Positions 49,985-59,643 of a DNA stretch of 64,000 nucleotides are shown piece after piece (position 1 is the first letter of the stretch; each line of letters begins with the position of its first letter). The stretch is from Comamonadaceae bacterium (lineage in GTDB: Bacteria; Pseudomonadota; Gammaproteobacteria; Burkholderiales; Burkholderiaceae_C): assembly GCA_947443645.1 (NCBI GenBank), contig CANEXF010000005.1, forward strand, positions 124,001 to 188,000. The letters run 5' to 3'. The notes beneath the pieces were generated by a model. The model was not told where the DNA came from and did no database searches. It was given only the letters and a program-made list of their open reading frames with translations. The translations under genes were made by a program, and so were the position numbers.

Positions 49985-50247
49985 ATTCAAGCAAGGGCCG
50001 CGGGACTGGCTTTGCCAGACCGCAGGCGCAGCGGCCCCCTCGGGGGGCAGCCGATTATTGGGGTCAGACACCAATTTCGCGGCGGTGCATGCACCGCCCT
50101 CTCCGGTAGAGCCAAAGGCTCGGCGAATTTGGGCTCTGACCCCAAAAATCAGCGTGGGGGCACAAGGCCGCAGCGCCGGGCCGCCCCAAGCAAGGCCAGC
50201 CCCCTCGGGGGGCAGCGAAGTACACGTAGTGACGAGCGTGGGGGCCA
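49985..50247 (-). repeat. GC-rich composite repeat, copy split by a REP/MITE-like element
   Basis: Reverse complement is collinear with 59644-59828 from ggcccccacg to ccgcgg..gcttgaat. Confidence 0.8.
50058..50145. mobile_element. REP/MITE-like element (no transposase) with terminal inverted repeats
   Basis: TTGGGGTCAGACACCAATTTCG ... CGAATTTGGGCTCTGACCCCAA (19/22 paired) with internal perfect palindrome GGCGGTGCATGCACCGCC (50081-50098). Confidence 0.65.
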
Positions 50248-50250
50248 TAT

Positions 50251-50958
50251 TCACCGGCCTTCCTTGTCCCAGCTGGCTGAGGCACGCATCAGTCGGTCCA
50301 GATCACGCTTGGCCTTGGCCGCACCTTCGGCGTCCATATTGGCGGGAAAGCGCATCATCCAGTTGCCCAGCGGGTCGACCAGATAAATATGGTCTTCCAG
50401 AAGCTGGCCTGGCGCAGGCGCCAGCCATTGGGCCAGTGCTGGCGCAGGCACACGCAGCACCGTCGAGCTGCCAAGGGCCGGCAGCAGTCGGTTGTCGACG
50501 GCCTGCGTGTCATTGACCAGCCAGACCCAGTCGAGGCGGTCTTTTTCCTTGCCCAGCGCTTCTCGCAATTGACGCTGGAAATAAAGGCGCTGTTCACAGG
50601 ACTTGTCGCAAGCCGCACCGGCAACACTGATCAGCAGCCACTGGCCTTTGAGCGCCTTGAGCTCACCGGGCTGGCCGCTCAGGCTCAGCGTGGCGATGTC
50701 AGGCAGCGGACGCTGCGGATCGACCAGCTCGCCGTAGTTGCGGCGACCTTCAGGACGGATCACGTAATAGGTGAAATAAGAAAGCAGCACGGGCGCGGCG
50801 CAGACCAGCAGCACGGCGATCATTTTCCAACGTCCCGCGGTGTTGCGCGGGCCGTCTTGTGTCGGCACGGAAACCGTGTGCACAGTCAGACCCAGAGGCT
50901 GGTCCTGCGCCGCTTGAACGGCTGGACTTGAAATGTTTTCAGGATTACTTGTTGTCAC
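50251..50958 (-). CDS. Membrane-anchored thioredoxin-like cytochrome oxidase assembly protein
   Basis: One TM segment then ...LKGQWLLISVAGAACDKSCEQRLYFQRQLREALGKEKDRLDWVWLV; GTG start; inside the cox cluster. Confidence 0.75.
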   Translation of the reverse strand: MTTSNPENISSPAVQAAQDQPLGLTVHTVSVPTQDGPRNTAGRWKMIAVLLVCAAPVLLSYFTYYVIRPEGRRNYGELVDPQRPLPDIATLSLSGQPGELKALKGQWLLISVAGAACDKSCEQRLYFQRQLREALGKEKDRLDWVWLVNDTQAVDNRLLPALGSSTVLRVPAPALAQWLAPAPGQLLEDHIYLVDPLGNWMMRFPANMDAEGAAKAKRDLDRLMRASASWDKEGR

Positions 50959-51724
50959 GACGTTTGGAACTCTTGAGGCCTGGGGGCCATGTTGAAAAGC
51001 GCAAGGACTTGCGCAGCGGAGCGATAACTTGAAACCAGACATAGAGAACCAGCACCAGGGCGCACAGCCCAAGCCACTGGAAGGCATAACCATAGTGTTT
51101 GTCCACGCCCAGATTAGGCGCAGGCCAGTCACGCAGCAGACCTTCATTGGCCGGGTCTGTCTGCAGCATGGACACCGCCAGCAGCGGCACACCGATCTCG
51201 CTGCCAAACGCAGCGATGTCCATATTTTGCCGGATAGGGCCGCTCTCCACGCCCTTGAACTCGTATAGCTTGGAAGGCGGCGGGGCAATCCTGCCATGCA
51301 CGGTAACCAGACCAGCCGGCGTTGTGATGGCCGGCACATGCGCCCGGTCCATGAAATCACGCTGCACCCAGCCGCGCTGCACCAGTACGGCCTGGCGGCT
51401 GCCCTCAAGCAGCAGCGGCGTGACCGCCACAAAGCCGGACTTCCCGCCCATAGGTCGGTTGTCCAGAAACACCGTGTGTTCAGTTTTCCAGACGCCTTTG
51501 AGTGTGGCCGGCCGGTGCACCACGCCAGAGTCGTCTTTCATCGCCAGCAGCGACTGTGCATCGAGCAGCGGCTGCCTGGACTGGTCCTCAATGGCCGCCT
51601 GCAGCGCCTCTTTTTGCGCTGCGCGGCGCAACTGCCACTGGCCTAGCGAGAAGGTGCCCGCAGCGACAGCGAATGCAGCGATGCTCAGCAGCCAAAACCG
51701 GGGTTGACGCAACAAGGGCTTCAT
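50945..51724 (-). CDS. SURF1 family protein
   Basis: FSLGQWQLRRAAQKEAL, FLDNRPMGGKSGFVAVTPLLL, YAFQWLGLCALVLVLYVWF. Confidence 0.9.
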   Translation of the reverse strand: MKPLLRQPRFWLLSIAAFAVAAGTFSLGQWQLRRAAQKEALQAAIEDQSRQPLLDAQSLLAMKDDSGVVHRPATLKGVWKTEHTVFLDNRPMGGKSGFVAVTPLLLEGSRQAVLVQRGWVQRDFMDRAHVPAITTPAGLVTVHGRIAPPPSKLYEFKGVESGPIRQNMDIAAFGSEIGVPLLAVSMLQTDPANEGLLRDWPAPNLGVDKHYGYAFQWLGLCALVLVLYVWFQVIAPLRKSLRFSTWPPGLKSSKRRDNK

Positions 51725-51742
51725 GGGTTGATAATCCTGCCC

Positions 51743-51964
51743 ATGACATATCTTGTAGCTCTCGCATTCCTGGCGATTCTGGGCAGTCTGGCCTCGGCGC
51801 TTTTTTTCATGCTCAAAGACGGCAGAAATGGCAAAGCCAAAACCAACAACATGGCGCGCGCGCTGGCGTTTCGCGTCGGCTTTTCGATTTTGCTGTTCAT
51901 CTGCATTTTGCTTGCCTGGAAGCTGGGCTACATCCAGCCTACCGGCATTCCCGTTGGTCGATAA
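51743..51964 (+). CDS. Twin transmembrane protein (DUF2909-like)
   Basis: 73 aa; two TM helices: YLVALAFLAILGSLASALFFMLKDG and ALAFRVGFSILLFICILLAWKLGYIQPTG. Confidence 0.8.
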   Translation: MTYLVALAFLAILGSLASALFFMLKDGRNGKAKTNNMARALAFRVGFSILLFICILLAWKLGYIQPTGIPVGR

Positions 51965-51980
51965 AAATTAATAAAGCTCA

Positions 51981-52014
51981 AAAACAAAGGCCGCTCAATG
52001 CGGCCTTTGTTTTT
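51981..52014. terminator. Bidirectional rho-independent terminator
   Basis: AAACAAAGGCCGCtcaatGCGGCCTTTGTTTTT between convergent genes. Confidence 0.75.
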
Positions 52015-52062
52015 GGGTTTTGCAGCACCGGGGGATCAACCCCGATGCGCGGAACTACTGGC

Positions 52063-52956
52063 TCAGAGCCAGTAAACCAGGATGTACAGACCCAGCCAGA
52101 CCACGTCCACAAAGTGCCAGTACCAAGCAGCGCCTTCAAAGCCGAAATGCTTGTCAGCGGTGAAATGACCCTTTTGCAGACGCAGCGTGATGAACAGCAG
52201 CATCAACATGCCGACAAACACGTGAAAGCCGTGAAAGCCAGTCAGCATGAAAAAGGTCGAACCATAGATGCCAGACGTCAACTTGAGGTTGAGCTCTGAA
52301 TAAGCATGGTGGTACTCATAGCCCTGCACGATCAGGAAGATCACACCCAGCAGCACGGTCATCCACATGAAGCCTATGGTCTTGGCGCGGTGGCCTTCAC
52401 GCAGCGCGTGGTGGGCAATCGTCAAGGTCACACCGGAGCTCAGCAGCAATGCGGTGTTGATGGTTGGCAGCCAGAAAGGCCCGACCGTCTGAAACGGCTC
52501 GATGATGTCGGCAGGCGATGCCGTCACGCCGGCAGCCATGCTGGGCCAGACTGCCTTGAAATCAGGCCAGAGCAAGGCGTTTTCGAGGTTGCCCAAACCG
52601 GGCACAGAGTGCACACGGGCCCACCACAGAGCGGTGAAAAATGCGCCGAAGAACATTACCTCGGAGAAGATGAACCAGCTCATGCTCCAGCGAAAAGACA
52701 GATCGATCTTGTAGCCGTAGAGGCCGCTTTCGCTCTCGCGAATCGACTCGCTGAACCACTGGTACAGCGTGCCCAGCCACCAGATCAGGCCAAAAGCCAG
52801 GGAGTAAGCACCCCAGCCTGCGCCGTTGACCCACTGGCCAGCGCCCAGGATCACGAAGAACAAGCCAATGGCAGCCATCACAGGGTGACGCGACGGCGCA
52901 GGCACAAAGTAATGAGGGGCCGCTGCGGGGGCCACTGAAGACGCTATTGAAGACAT
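52063..52956 (-). CDS. ctaE: Cytochrome c oxidase subunit III
   Basis: WSMSWFIFSEVMFFGAFFTALWWAR, FFMLTGFHGFHVFVGMLML, AWYWHFVDVVWLGLYILVYW. Confidence 0.96.
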   Translation of the reverse strand: MSSIASSVAPAAAPHYFVPAPSRHPVMAAIGLFFVILGAGQWVNGAGWGAYSLAFGLIWWLGTLYQWFSESIRESESGLYGYKIDLSFRWSMSWFIFSEVMFFGAFFTALWWARVHSVPGLGNLENALLWPDFKAVWPSMAAGVTASPADIIEPFQTVGPFWLPTINTALLLSSGVTLTIAHHALREGHRAKTIGFMWMTVLLGVIFLIVQGYEYHHAYSELNLKLTSGIYGSTFFMLTGFHGFHVFVGMLMLLFITLRLQKGHFTADKHFGFEGAAWYWHFVDVVWLGLYILVYWL

Positions 52957-53025
52957 TCCCAACTCCTGTTTTCGCTAAATTCCAACATTCAATTCATCTG
53001 AGGCAAGCCAGCAGGCCACGCAGCC

Positions 53026-53247
53026 TTACTTGCCCACCACCCAAGTAGCCAGAAGAATCAGGCTACCTACAAAAATAACAATCCCGATAAGGGCTACCAC
53101 CACGATGTGCAGCGGGTTCAACTGCTCCACATCTTTTTCATAATCGCCCCGGGCCCGCAAACCCACAAACGACCACAACACCGCCTTGACCGTGCGCAAA
53201 AGCGAGCCCTTGCGCTTGTGTGCCGCAGGCTTGAGCTCTTCGCTCAT
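53026..53247 (-). CDS. DUF2970-like small membrane protein
   Basis: 73 aa; SLLRTVKAVLWSFVGLRARGDYEKD plus C-terminal TM helix; between ctaE and ctaG. Confidence 0.82.
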   Translation of the reverse strand: MSEELKPAAHKRKGSLLRTVKAVLWSFVGLRARGDYEKDVEQLNPLHIVVVALIGIVIFVGSLILLATWVVGK

Positions 53248-53846
53248 GCGTCAGGCGCCGGCTGCGCCAAAGGTGCAGCCGATGTGACCGGCGCAGCAGG
53301 TGTCTTGCCGCCAACTTCGAAGAATGTGTACGACAGCGTGATGGTGCTGACATCCTTGGACAGCTTGTTGTCGATCACAAACACCACCGGCCACTGCTTT
53401 TTCTCACCCGGCGCCAGCGTGTACTGGCTGAAACAAAAACACTCGAGCTTGTTGAAGTGCGCCCCGGCCTGTGCCGGCGCATAGCTGGGGATAGCCTGCG
53501 CGGACATGGTGCGGTTCTGCACGTTCTGAAACTCATACATCACCGTGGTCAGCTCACCGGGATGCACCTGCAAACTGTTCTTCGCGGGCTTGAAATGCCA
53601 GGGGCCGCGCGAATTGGCATCAAACTCAACCGTGATGGTGCGGCTCAGGTCGACCTGCGTATTGTCAGGTGCCTTGGCGGTTGCGCCAGGGATTTGCCGG
53701 TCACCCAGCGCCAGCACATTGATGCCCGTCATCTCGCAGATGGCCCGGTAGATCGGTACCAAGGCGTAGCCGAAGGCGAACATGCAAAGCACGATCACGC
53801 CCAGCTTGCGCACCATCTTGACGTTTTCACCCTTGAGATGCATCAC
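53244..53846 (-). CDS. ctaG: Cytochrome c oxidase assembly protein CtaG/Cox11
   Basis: VPIYRAICEMTGIN, VHPGELTTVMYEFQNVQNRTMSAQAIPSYAPAQAGAHFNKLECFCFSQ. Confidence 0.94.
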   Translation of the reverse strand: MMHLKGENVKMVRKLGVIVLCMFAFGYALVPIYRAICEMTGINVLALGDRQIPGATAKAPDNTQVDLSRTITVEFDANSRGPWHFKPAKNSLQVHPGELTTVMYEFQNVQNRTMSAQAIPSYAPAQAGAHFNKLECFCFSQYTLAPGEKKQWPVVFVIDNKLSKDVSTITLSYTFFEVGGKTPAAPVTSAAPLAQPAPDA

Positions 53847-53876
53847 ATGACTGACTGGTTTGACCCGCTACCTGGC

Positions 53877-53987
53877 TCAATGGCCGAGGTAGATCATCTT
53901 GGCCATAAAACCCACAAAGAACACCACCGCGACCGAAGCCAGGACAAGCGCCAATCGCAGATTGCTTTTCTTTTGTTCAGGTGTCAT
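53877..53987 (-). CDS. 36-aa single-TM cytochrome oxidase small assembly protein
   Basis: Manual translation: MTPEQKKSNLRLALVLASVAVVFFVGFMAKMIYLGH*; between ctaD and ctaG; below the supplied ORF cutoff. Confidence 0.75.
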   Translation of the reverse strand: MTPEQKKSNLRLALVLASVAVVFFVGFMAKMIYLGH

Positions 53988-54015
53988 GGCGAGCCTTGTG
54001 TGTTTTCTGGAGACT

Positions 54016-55656
54016 TCAGCCGATCACGCGCGTTGCGGTGATGTCCAGCTTGGGTGGGGTTTCAAAAGTATGGAAAGGCGCAGGTGATGGGACTTCCCAC
54101 TCCAGACCTTCAGCACCCTTGCCGCCTTCATCAACCCATGGGTTGGCCTTGGCGGGAGCGCCCTTGCCGCGCATGGTGGGCACCACGATAAACAGGAAGA
54201 AATAAACCTGCGCAAAGCCGAAGAAGAAAGCGCCCACGCTGGCGATGGCGTTGAAGTCAGCGAACTGCATCGGGTAGTCGGCGTAACGGCGCGGCATGCC
54301 GGCCAGACCCAAAAAGTGCATTGGGAAGAAGGTCACGTTAAAGGAAATCAGCGACCACCAGAAGTGGATCTTGCCGCGGGTTTCGTTGTACATCACGCCA
54401 GTCCACTTCGGGCTCCAGAAATAGTAGCCGGCAAACATTGCGTAGAGCGAACCAGCGACCAGCACATAGTGGAAGTGGGCCACAACGTAGTAAGTGTCCT
54501 GCAGCTGCGTGTCGATTGGCGCGACCGACAGGATCACGCCCGTCAGGCCACCAATGGTGAACACGAAGATGAAACCAACCGCGAACAGCATGGGTGTCTC
54601 GAAGGTCATCGAGCCCTTCCACATGGTGGCGATCCAGTTAAACACTTTCACACCAGTAGGCACCGCGATCAACATCGTCGAGTACATGAAAAACAGCTGA
54701 CCCGTCACCGGCATGCCGGTGGTGAACATGTGGTGAGCCCAAACCACAAAGCTCAGGATGGCGATGGAGCCGGTGGCGTAGACCATGGACGCGTAGCCGA
54801 ACAGGCGCTTGCGGGCAAAGGCTGGAATGATGTGGCTGATGATGCCGAAGGCCGGCAAGATCATAATGTAGACCTCGGGGTGACCGAAGAACCAGAAAAT
54901 ATGCTGGTACATCACTGGGTCGCCGCCGCCGGCGGGGTTGAAGAAACTGGTGCCGAAATGGCGGTCCGTCAGCGTCATGGTGATGGCGCCAGCGAGCACG
55001 GGCATCACTGCGATCAGCAGGTAAGCGGTGATCAACCAGGTCCAGCAGAACATCGGCATCTTCATCAGAGTCATGCCTGGAGCGCGCATGTTCAGGATGG
55101 TCACGATGATGTTGATCGAGCCCATGATGGACGAAGCGCCCAGGATGTGCATCGCGAAAATGCCGGCGTCCATGGAAGGACCCATTTGCAGCGTCAGGGG
55201 CGCGTACAAGGTCCAGCCCGCAGCAGGCGCACCGCCTGGCATGAAGAAGGACATCGTGAGCATCAGACCGGCCGGAATCATCAGCCAGAAGCTGAAGTTG
55301 TTCAGGCGGGCAAAAGCCATGTCAGCCGCGCCAATCTGCAGCGGAATCATCCAGTTGGCGAAACCCACGAAGGCCGGCATGATGGCACCGAACACCATGA
55401 TCAGACCGTGCATGGTGGTGAGCTGGTTGAACAGCTCAGGATTGACCAGCTGCAGACCCGGCTGGAACAGCTCGGCGCGAATCAGCAAGGCCAGCACGCC
55501 ACCGAACATCAACATCGTGAAAGAAAACAGCAAATACAGCGTGCCGATGTCTTTATGGTTGGTCGCGAACACCCACCTGCGCCAGCCAGTAGGCGCATGG
55601 TCGTGGTGATCGTGCTCATCATGCGCGTGATCGTGATGGTCTAGAACTGCACTCAT
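54016..55656 (-). CDS. ctaD: Cytochrome c oxidase subunit I
   Basis: [61 protein letters not shown]. Confidence 0.97.
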   Translation of the reverse strand: MSAVLDHHDHAHDEHDHHDHAPTGWRRWVFATNHKDIGTLYLLFSFTMLMFGGVLALLIRAELFQPGLQLVNPELFNQLTTMHGLIMVFGAIMPAFVGFANWMIPLQIGAADMAFARLNNFSFWLMIPAGLMLTMSFFMPGGAPAAGWTLYAPLTLQMGPSMDAGIFAMHILGASSIMGSINIIVTILNMRAPGMTLMKMPMFCWTWLITAYLLIAVMPVLAGAITMTLTDRHFGTSFFNPAGGGDPVMYQHIFWFFGHPEVYIMILPAFGIISHIIPAFARKRLFGYASMVYATGSIAILSFVVWAHHMFTTGMPVTGQLFFMYSTMLIAVPTGVKVFNWIATMWKGSMTFETPMLFAVGFIFVFTIGGLTGVILSVAPIDTQLQDTYYVVAHFHYVLVAGSLYAMFAGYYFWSPKWTGVMYNETRGKIHFWWSLISFNVTFFPMHFLGLAGMPRRYADYPMQFADFNAIASVGAFFFGFAQVYFFLFIVVPTMRGKGAPAKANPWVDEGGKGAEGLEWEVPSPAPFHTFETPPKLDITATRVIG

Positions 55657-55789
55657 CTTGGCTTCCTTTGGTGGCTAATGCCGGTAATTTACCCGGCACT
55701 TTTTTCGGTAACTTTGTCTTTGCGGCGGACCGGCTGGTCTGGCGCTTATAAATAGAAAATCGTCTTTTCGAATCAGTAGCCTGCAGCGC

Positions 55790-56992
55790 TTACTTGCGCG
55801 CGGCCAGCACTTCAGAAGGCTGCACCAGCTGACCAGTCTGATTCGACCAATTGTTCTTGGTGTAGCTGATTACCGCTGCGATATCGGTGTCGCTCAAGGC
55901 TTTCCACGATGGCATGGCACCGCCAGCAGCACCGTTGAGCAGCTTCATGATCTGCTGCGTGTGGTCGGCGTCAAGCACAACAGCCGAGCCATCGAGCGGC
56001 TTGATCGGGCCTGCGCCCTTGCCATTGGCCTGGTGGCAAGCCACACAGTTGGCTGCGTAGACTTTTTCGCCGCGTGCCTTGATATCCACCAGGGTCCAGA
56101 CCTTGGAAGGATCATCCGCCTTGGCAGCTGCTTCCTTGCTCTTGATTGCAACCCATGCGGTGTAGTCTTCTGCGGAAACCACTTTCACGTGGATGGGCAT
56201 GTAGGCATGCTCCTTGCCGCACAGCTCCTGGCACTGACCGTGGTAGTCGCCGATTTTCTCGGCACGGAACCATGTGTCACGCACAAAACCGGGGATCGCG
56301 TCCTGCTTGATACCGAAAGCCGGTACAGCAAAGGCGTGGATCACGTCATTGGCGGTGGTGATGATGCGGATTTTCTTGTTGACCGGAACAACCATGGGGT
56401 TGTCGACCTTGAGCAGGTAATCATCAGGCACGTTGTCGGCTGATGGGCCACCATGGTTTGACATCTCACGCTGGGCGTTGTCCAGTGTGGAGATGAAAGC
56501 TATGCCCTCGCCTTCACCCTTGATGTAGTCATAACCCCATTTCCACTGCATGCCCGTGGTCTTGATGGTGATGTCGGCGCTGGTCGTGTCTTTCTGGGCC
56601 ACCAGCACTTTGGTGGCTGGCAGTGCCATCGCGATCACGATCACAAACGGAACAATGGTCCAGGCGATTTCAACTGCGGTGGACTCATGGAAATTCGCCG
56701 CCTTGTGGCCGACTGATTTACGGTGCTTCCAGATCGAATAGAACATCACACCAAAGACCGCAAGAAAAATCACGATGCAAATAATCATCATGAACCAGTG
56801 CAGCCATTGCTGCTCTTCGGCAATTTTGGTGACTGCCGTCTGTAGGTTCAGCTGACGCACAGCTGGCCCACCGGGCAAATCGTTGACGGCGTAAGCGGCT
56901 GTGCTTACCAATGTAGCGAGGGCTGCGAATGTTGGGCCCGCATGCTGCGTGCCAATTCGGATCAATTTGCTCATGGTTTTGCTTGCATTCAT
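55790..56992 (-). CDS. ctaC: Cytochrome c oxidase subunit II with C-terminal cytochrome c domain
   Basis: HAFAVPAFGIKQDAIPGFVRDTWFRA...CQELCGKEHAYMPI (CuA), CVACHQANGKGAG (CxxCH). Confidence 0.96.
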   Translation of the reverse strand: MNASKTMSKLIRIGTQHAGPTFAALATLVSTAAYAVNDLPGGPAVRQLNLQTAVTKIAEEQQWLHWFMMIICIVIFLAVFGVMFYSIWKHRKSVGHKAANFHESTAVEIAWTIVPFVIVIAMALPATKVLVAQKDTTSADITIKTTGMQWKWGYDYIKGEGEGIAFISTLDNAQREMSNHGGPSADNVPDDYLLKVDNPMVVPVNKKIRIITTANDVIHAFAVPAFGIKQDAIPGFVRDTWFRAEKIGDYHGQCQELCGKEHAYMPIHVKVVSAEDYTAWVAIKSKEAAAKADDPSKVWTLVDIKARGEKVYAANCVACHQANGKGAGPIKPLDGSAVVLDADHTQQIMKLLNGAAGGAMPSWKALSDTDIAAVISYTKNNWSNQTGQLVQPSEVLAARK

Positions 56993-57025
56993 CGTGATCA
57001 CTTTTTTTGCTTCCATCACTCGTCG

Positions 57026-57064
57026 ATTTACTCGCCGAAATTACTCACCGGAATTACCCGCCGA
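57026..57064 (+). repeat. Three degenerate 13-bp tandem copies upstream of ctaC
   Basis: atttactcgccga / aattactcaccgg / aattacccgccga. Confidence 0.75.
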
Positions 57065-57174
57065 ACTTGTCAATTCGAATTCAAGCCGCCGATTATAAAG
57101 TTAGCGCTGACTCTGACTTCCTGACTTCGTCTTTAACCAGACCCGAGCATGCTTTTTCACGCAGGCCAGAGGTC

Positions 57175-57720
57175 TCACCAAGTTCTAAGAGCAAACCGAA
57201 TCTCTTTGGCCAGTGCCGGCCTGAGCTCAGAGCGCAAATGCCGCCCCACGCGTACAGACTGTCCCTGACCAGACACCTCAATCAATGAGCCATCACCGCT
57301 TTCAGGCTCGACGCGAACCCATTCACGGTTGAACTCCGCACGCCGCGTGTGGCCCGCTGTTTCCAGCTCGACCACCAGCTGCCCGCCCTGCAATACTATT
57401 TTTTCGCCATCGCGCGCATGTCGCGCATAAATCAAAAATGCAGCACCCACCGCCAGCAACTCGGCCCATGCAAAAGGCATCACCAGTGTGGCACCCTGCA
57501 GCCAGAAAAAAGTCGCAATCCCCAAAGACAACACACACAGAGACGCATACATGCAACCGAGTTGCGCCGGTGTCACAGAGCAGTTGCGCTTGAGCAGCCA
57601 TTGCACGCCGGCCTCAGCGCCCTCGTCAACGCTGCTGCCAACGCTGACAGGCAGCTGGCTGGCAAAGCGAAAGGAAGACGTTCGAAGCGCAGTAGTCGGA
57701 TGCGTCACGGGGGTCGACAC
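57175..57720 (-). CDS. DUF2244-like membrane protein
   Basis: KRNCSVTPAQLGCMYASLCVLSLGIATFFW...FNREWVRVEPESGDGSLIEVSGQGQSVRVGRHL. Confidence 0.82.
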   Translation of the reverse strand: MSTPVTHPTTALRTSSFRFASQLPVSVGSSVDEGAEAGVQWLLKRNCSVTPAQLGCMYASLCVLSLGIATFFWLQGATLVMPFAWAELLAVGAAFLIYARHARDGEKIVLQGGQLVVELETAGHTRRAEFNREWVRVEPESGDGSLIEVSGQGQSVRVGRHLRSELRPALAKEIRFALRTW

Positions 57721-57862
57721 TCAGAAATCGGCAGCCCGCCGTGCAGGCCGCTCGAGGCGTGGGAACATGCCCAAAAATAAACTTCGCAAATTATAGCGGT
57801 CAGCTTCTATTGAAAATCCGGCGCATCGGCCCAATGCCGAGCCCGCACTTGGGCCTTTGAGT

Positions 57863-58780
57863 TCAGGGCTGGGCTTTGCCATGGGTGCGGCGCGGCTCCT
57901 TGAGCATGTCGCGCATGTCCTGCACCGAGAACGCGCTGAGCGCACTCATGCTGACTTTGGGCTGCGGCTTGAGCGCGTGACCGTAAATCACCTCGAAAGT
58001 CAAAGCCAGTCGCCCTGACGCGTCTCTGGGCAGGCGCTGCGCCAGCAGGGACTCAAGTCGCGTCTTCCATTGGCGACCGCGCAAACCGGCAAACCGCGCC
58101 GGATGAAAGTTGCGGCCCAGTTCGGCCAACTCCTGCAGCAGGCGCGCCGGCGTTTCAAAGGTCAACGTGATGCGTTCCATGTCCATCACGGGCTCGGCAA
58201 AACCGGCCTGCACCAGCATATCGCCCCAGTCGTGCATGTCGGTCAACTCATGTCCGGCAGGCGGCCAGCCCAGCGCCCGGTAGAGCTCGCGCAGCTCGAT
58301 CGCGGTGTCCGGCCCCAGGCACGAAAACATCAAGAAGCCATTGACCTTGAGCGCCTTGTGCCAGTCGGCCAGCAAGGCCTGCGGGTCGCCCGCCTCATGC
58401 AACGCCATATTCGCCCACAGCATGTCCACGCTGCTTTCCGGTGGCGCGGCAAAGCGCGCTGACCGGCGACCCCAGCTGGCCGGACTCCACCAAGGCTTTG
58501 CTATATTATTAGTAGCTGCTTGCGCCCGCTGTTCGGTCGATTCGGCCACAAACAGCTCTGATTTCGAATACTTGCGGGCAAGCTCGGCATGGGCCTTCAG
58601 ACCGCCACGCAAAGCGCCCCAATGCGCCCATGACTGCGGCTGCAATTTAATCCATTGCAGGCGATCGAGCATGCGGCTGGCAACCTCTTCGTGCAGCCAG
58701 GGTGATGCCAGCGGCGCAACGCGCTGCCAGCGGGCCACGGCGATCGGGTCCAGGGTGGGGGGGCGCTGAGTTGTTGTCAT
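57863..58780 (-). CDS. SAM-dependent methyltransferase (BioC-like)
   Basis: ASRMLDRLQWIKLQP, VDMLWANMALHEAGDPQALLADWHKALKVNGFLMFSCLGPDT. Confidence 0.82.
   Translation of the reverse strand: MTTTQRPPTLDPIAVARWQRVAPLASPWLHEEVASRMLDRLQWIKLQPQSWAHWGALRGGLKAHAELARKYSKSELFVAESTEQRAQAATNNIAKPWWSPASWGRRSARFAAPPESSVDMLWANMALHEAGDPQALLADWHKALKVNGFLMFSCLGPDTAIELRELYRALGWPPAGHELTDMHDWGDMLVQAGFAEPVMDMERITLTFETPARLLQELAELGRNFHPARFAGLRGRQWKTRLESLLAQRLPRDASGRLALTFEVIYGHALKPQPKVSMSALSAFSVQDMRDMLKEPRRTHGKAQP
58497..58530 (+). repeat. Short interspersed repeat, partial copy inside the BioC-like methyltransferase gene
   Basis: GCTATATTATTAGTAGCTGCTTGCGCCCGC. Confidence 0.65.
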
Positions 58781-58879
58781 GAAGCTGCGGGTTGGGCGCT
58801 GAAAGTGGCGCTAAAAAGGCGCGAAGAAGAGCACATGTTGGCGCGCTCAAGGTAAGCGCCACGAGAGTATATTGAACCC

Positions 58880-59641
58880 GTGCTCAAAAGCCTCTTCAAG
58901 CCCGAAATGCTGCCGGCCTTTTCGCGACCGGCCCTGGCCAGCCAGTGCGCGGTGTGCCGCAGCTGGCCGGCGCGCCAGGTTTGCGCGCCCTGTGTTGCAC
59001 GCTTTTCCCCGCAGCCTGCGCGCTGCGCGGCTTGCGCACAGGCATTGCCAACCGACTTGTCGCTGGGACTTCGGTCGGCGCAGACGCTGTGCATGGCCTG
59101 CATCCGGCAGCACCCGCCACTGGACGCCACGCTGGTCGCCGTGCCCTATGCCTACCCCTGGTCGGCTCTGGTCAGCAACTTCAAATTTGGCCAACGTCCG
59201 GGTTGGTCGGCTTTTTTTGCCGAGCTGCTGCTGGCGAGTCCTGGCGTGCGTGCGGCCCTGGCGGACTTGCAGGCCAAGGACCTGATACTGCCGATGCCGC
59301 TGTCGGCGCAGCGTCTGCAATCGCGCGGCTTTAACCAGGCCTGGGAGTTGGCAAGCGCGCTCGCCAGGCAGTCCGCCAGCCGGGCCCATGCGGATGCGCG
59401 ATTGCTGCTTCGGCTCAAACACACGCGTCCGCAGACCGAGCTTTCGCGGCAAGCGCGTCTGGCCAACGTCAAAGGTGCGTTTCAGGTCGACCCGCTGCGT
59501 GTGGCGCTGGTGCAGGGGCGGCGCGTGGTTCTGGTCGACGACGTGATGACCAGCGGCGCGTCGCTTTTCACGGCTGCACAGGCACTGCGCGCGGCCGGCG
59601 CGGCGCATGTCACGGGGGTGGCGATTGCAAGAACAGAGTGA
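58880..59641 (+). CDS. ComF family phosphoribosyltransferase-like protein
   Basis: Cys-rich N-terminus CAVCRSWPARQVCAPC...CAAC; LILPMPLSAQRLQSRGFNQAWELA; VVLVDDVMTSGASLFTAAQAL. Confidence 0.92.
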   Translation: MLKSLFKPEMLPAFSRPALASQCAVCRSWPARQVCAPCVARFSPQPARCAACAQALPTDLSLGLRSAQTLCMACIRQHPPLDATLVAVPYAYPWSALVSNFKFGQRPGWSAFFAELLLASPGVRAALADLQAKDLILPMPLSAQRLQSRGFNQAWELASALARQSASRAHADARLLLRLKHTRPQTELSRQARLANVKGAFQVDPLRVALVQGRRVVLVDDVMTSGASLFTAAQALRAAGAAHVTGVAIARTE

Positions 59642-59643
59642 AG

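Noticed and set aside
48846-50516. 556-aa plus-strand ORF across ctaA and the repeat region
   Set aside because: Antisense to ctaA and includes repeat DNA; composition artefact
54316-55644. 442-aa plus-strand ORF rich in His/Glu/Arg opposite ctaD
   Set aside because: Antisense shadow of the strongly conserved ctaD frame; low-complexity composition typical of an opposite-strand reading in GC-rich DNA
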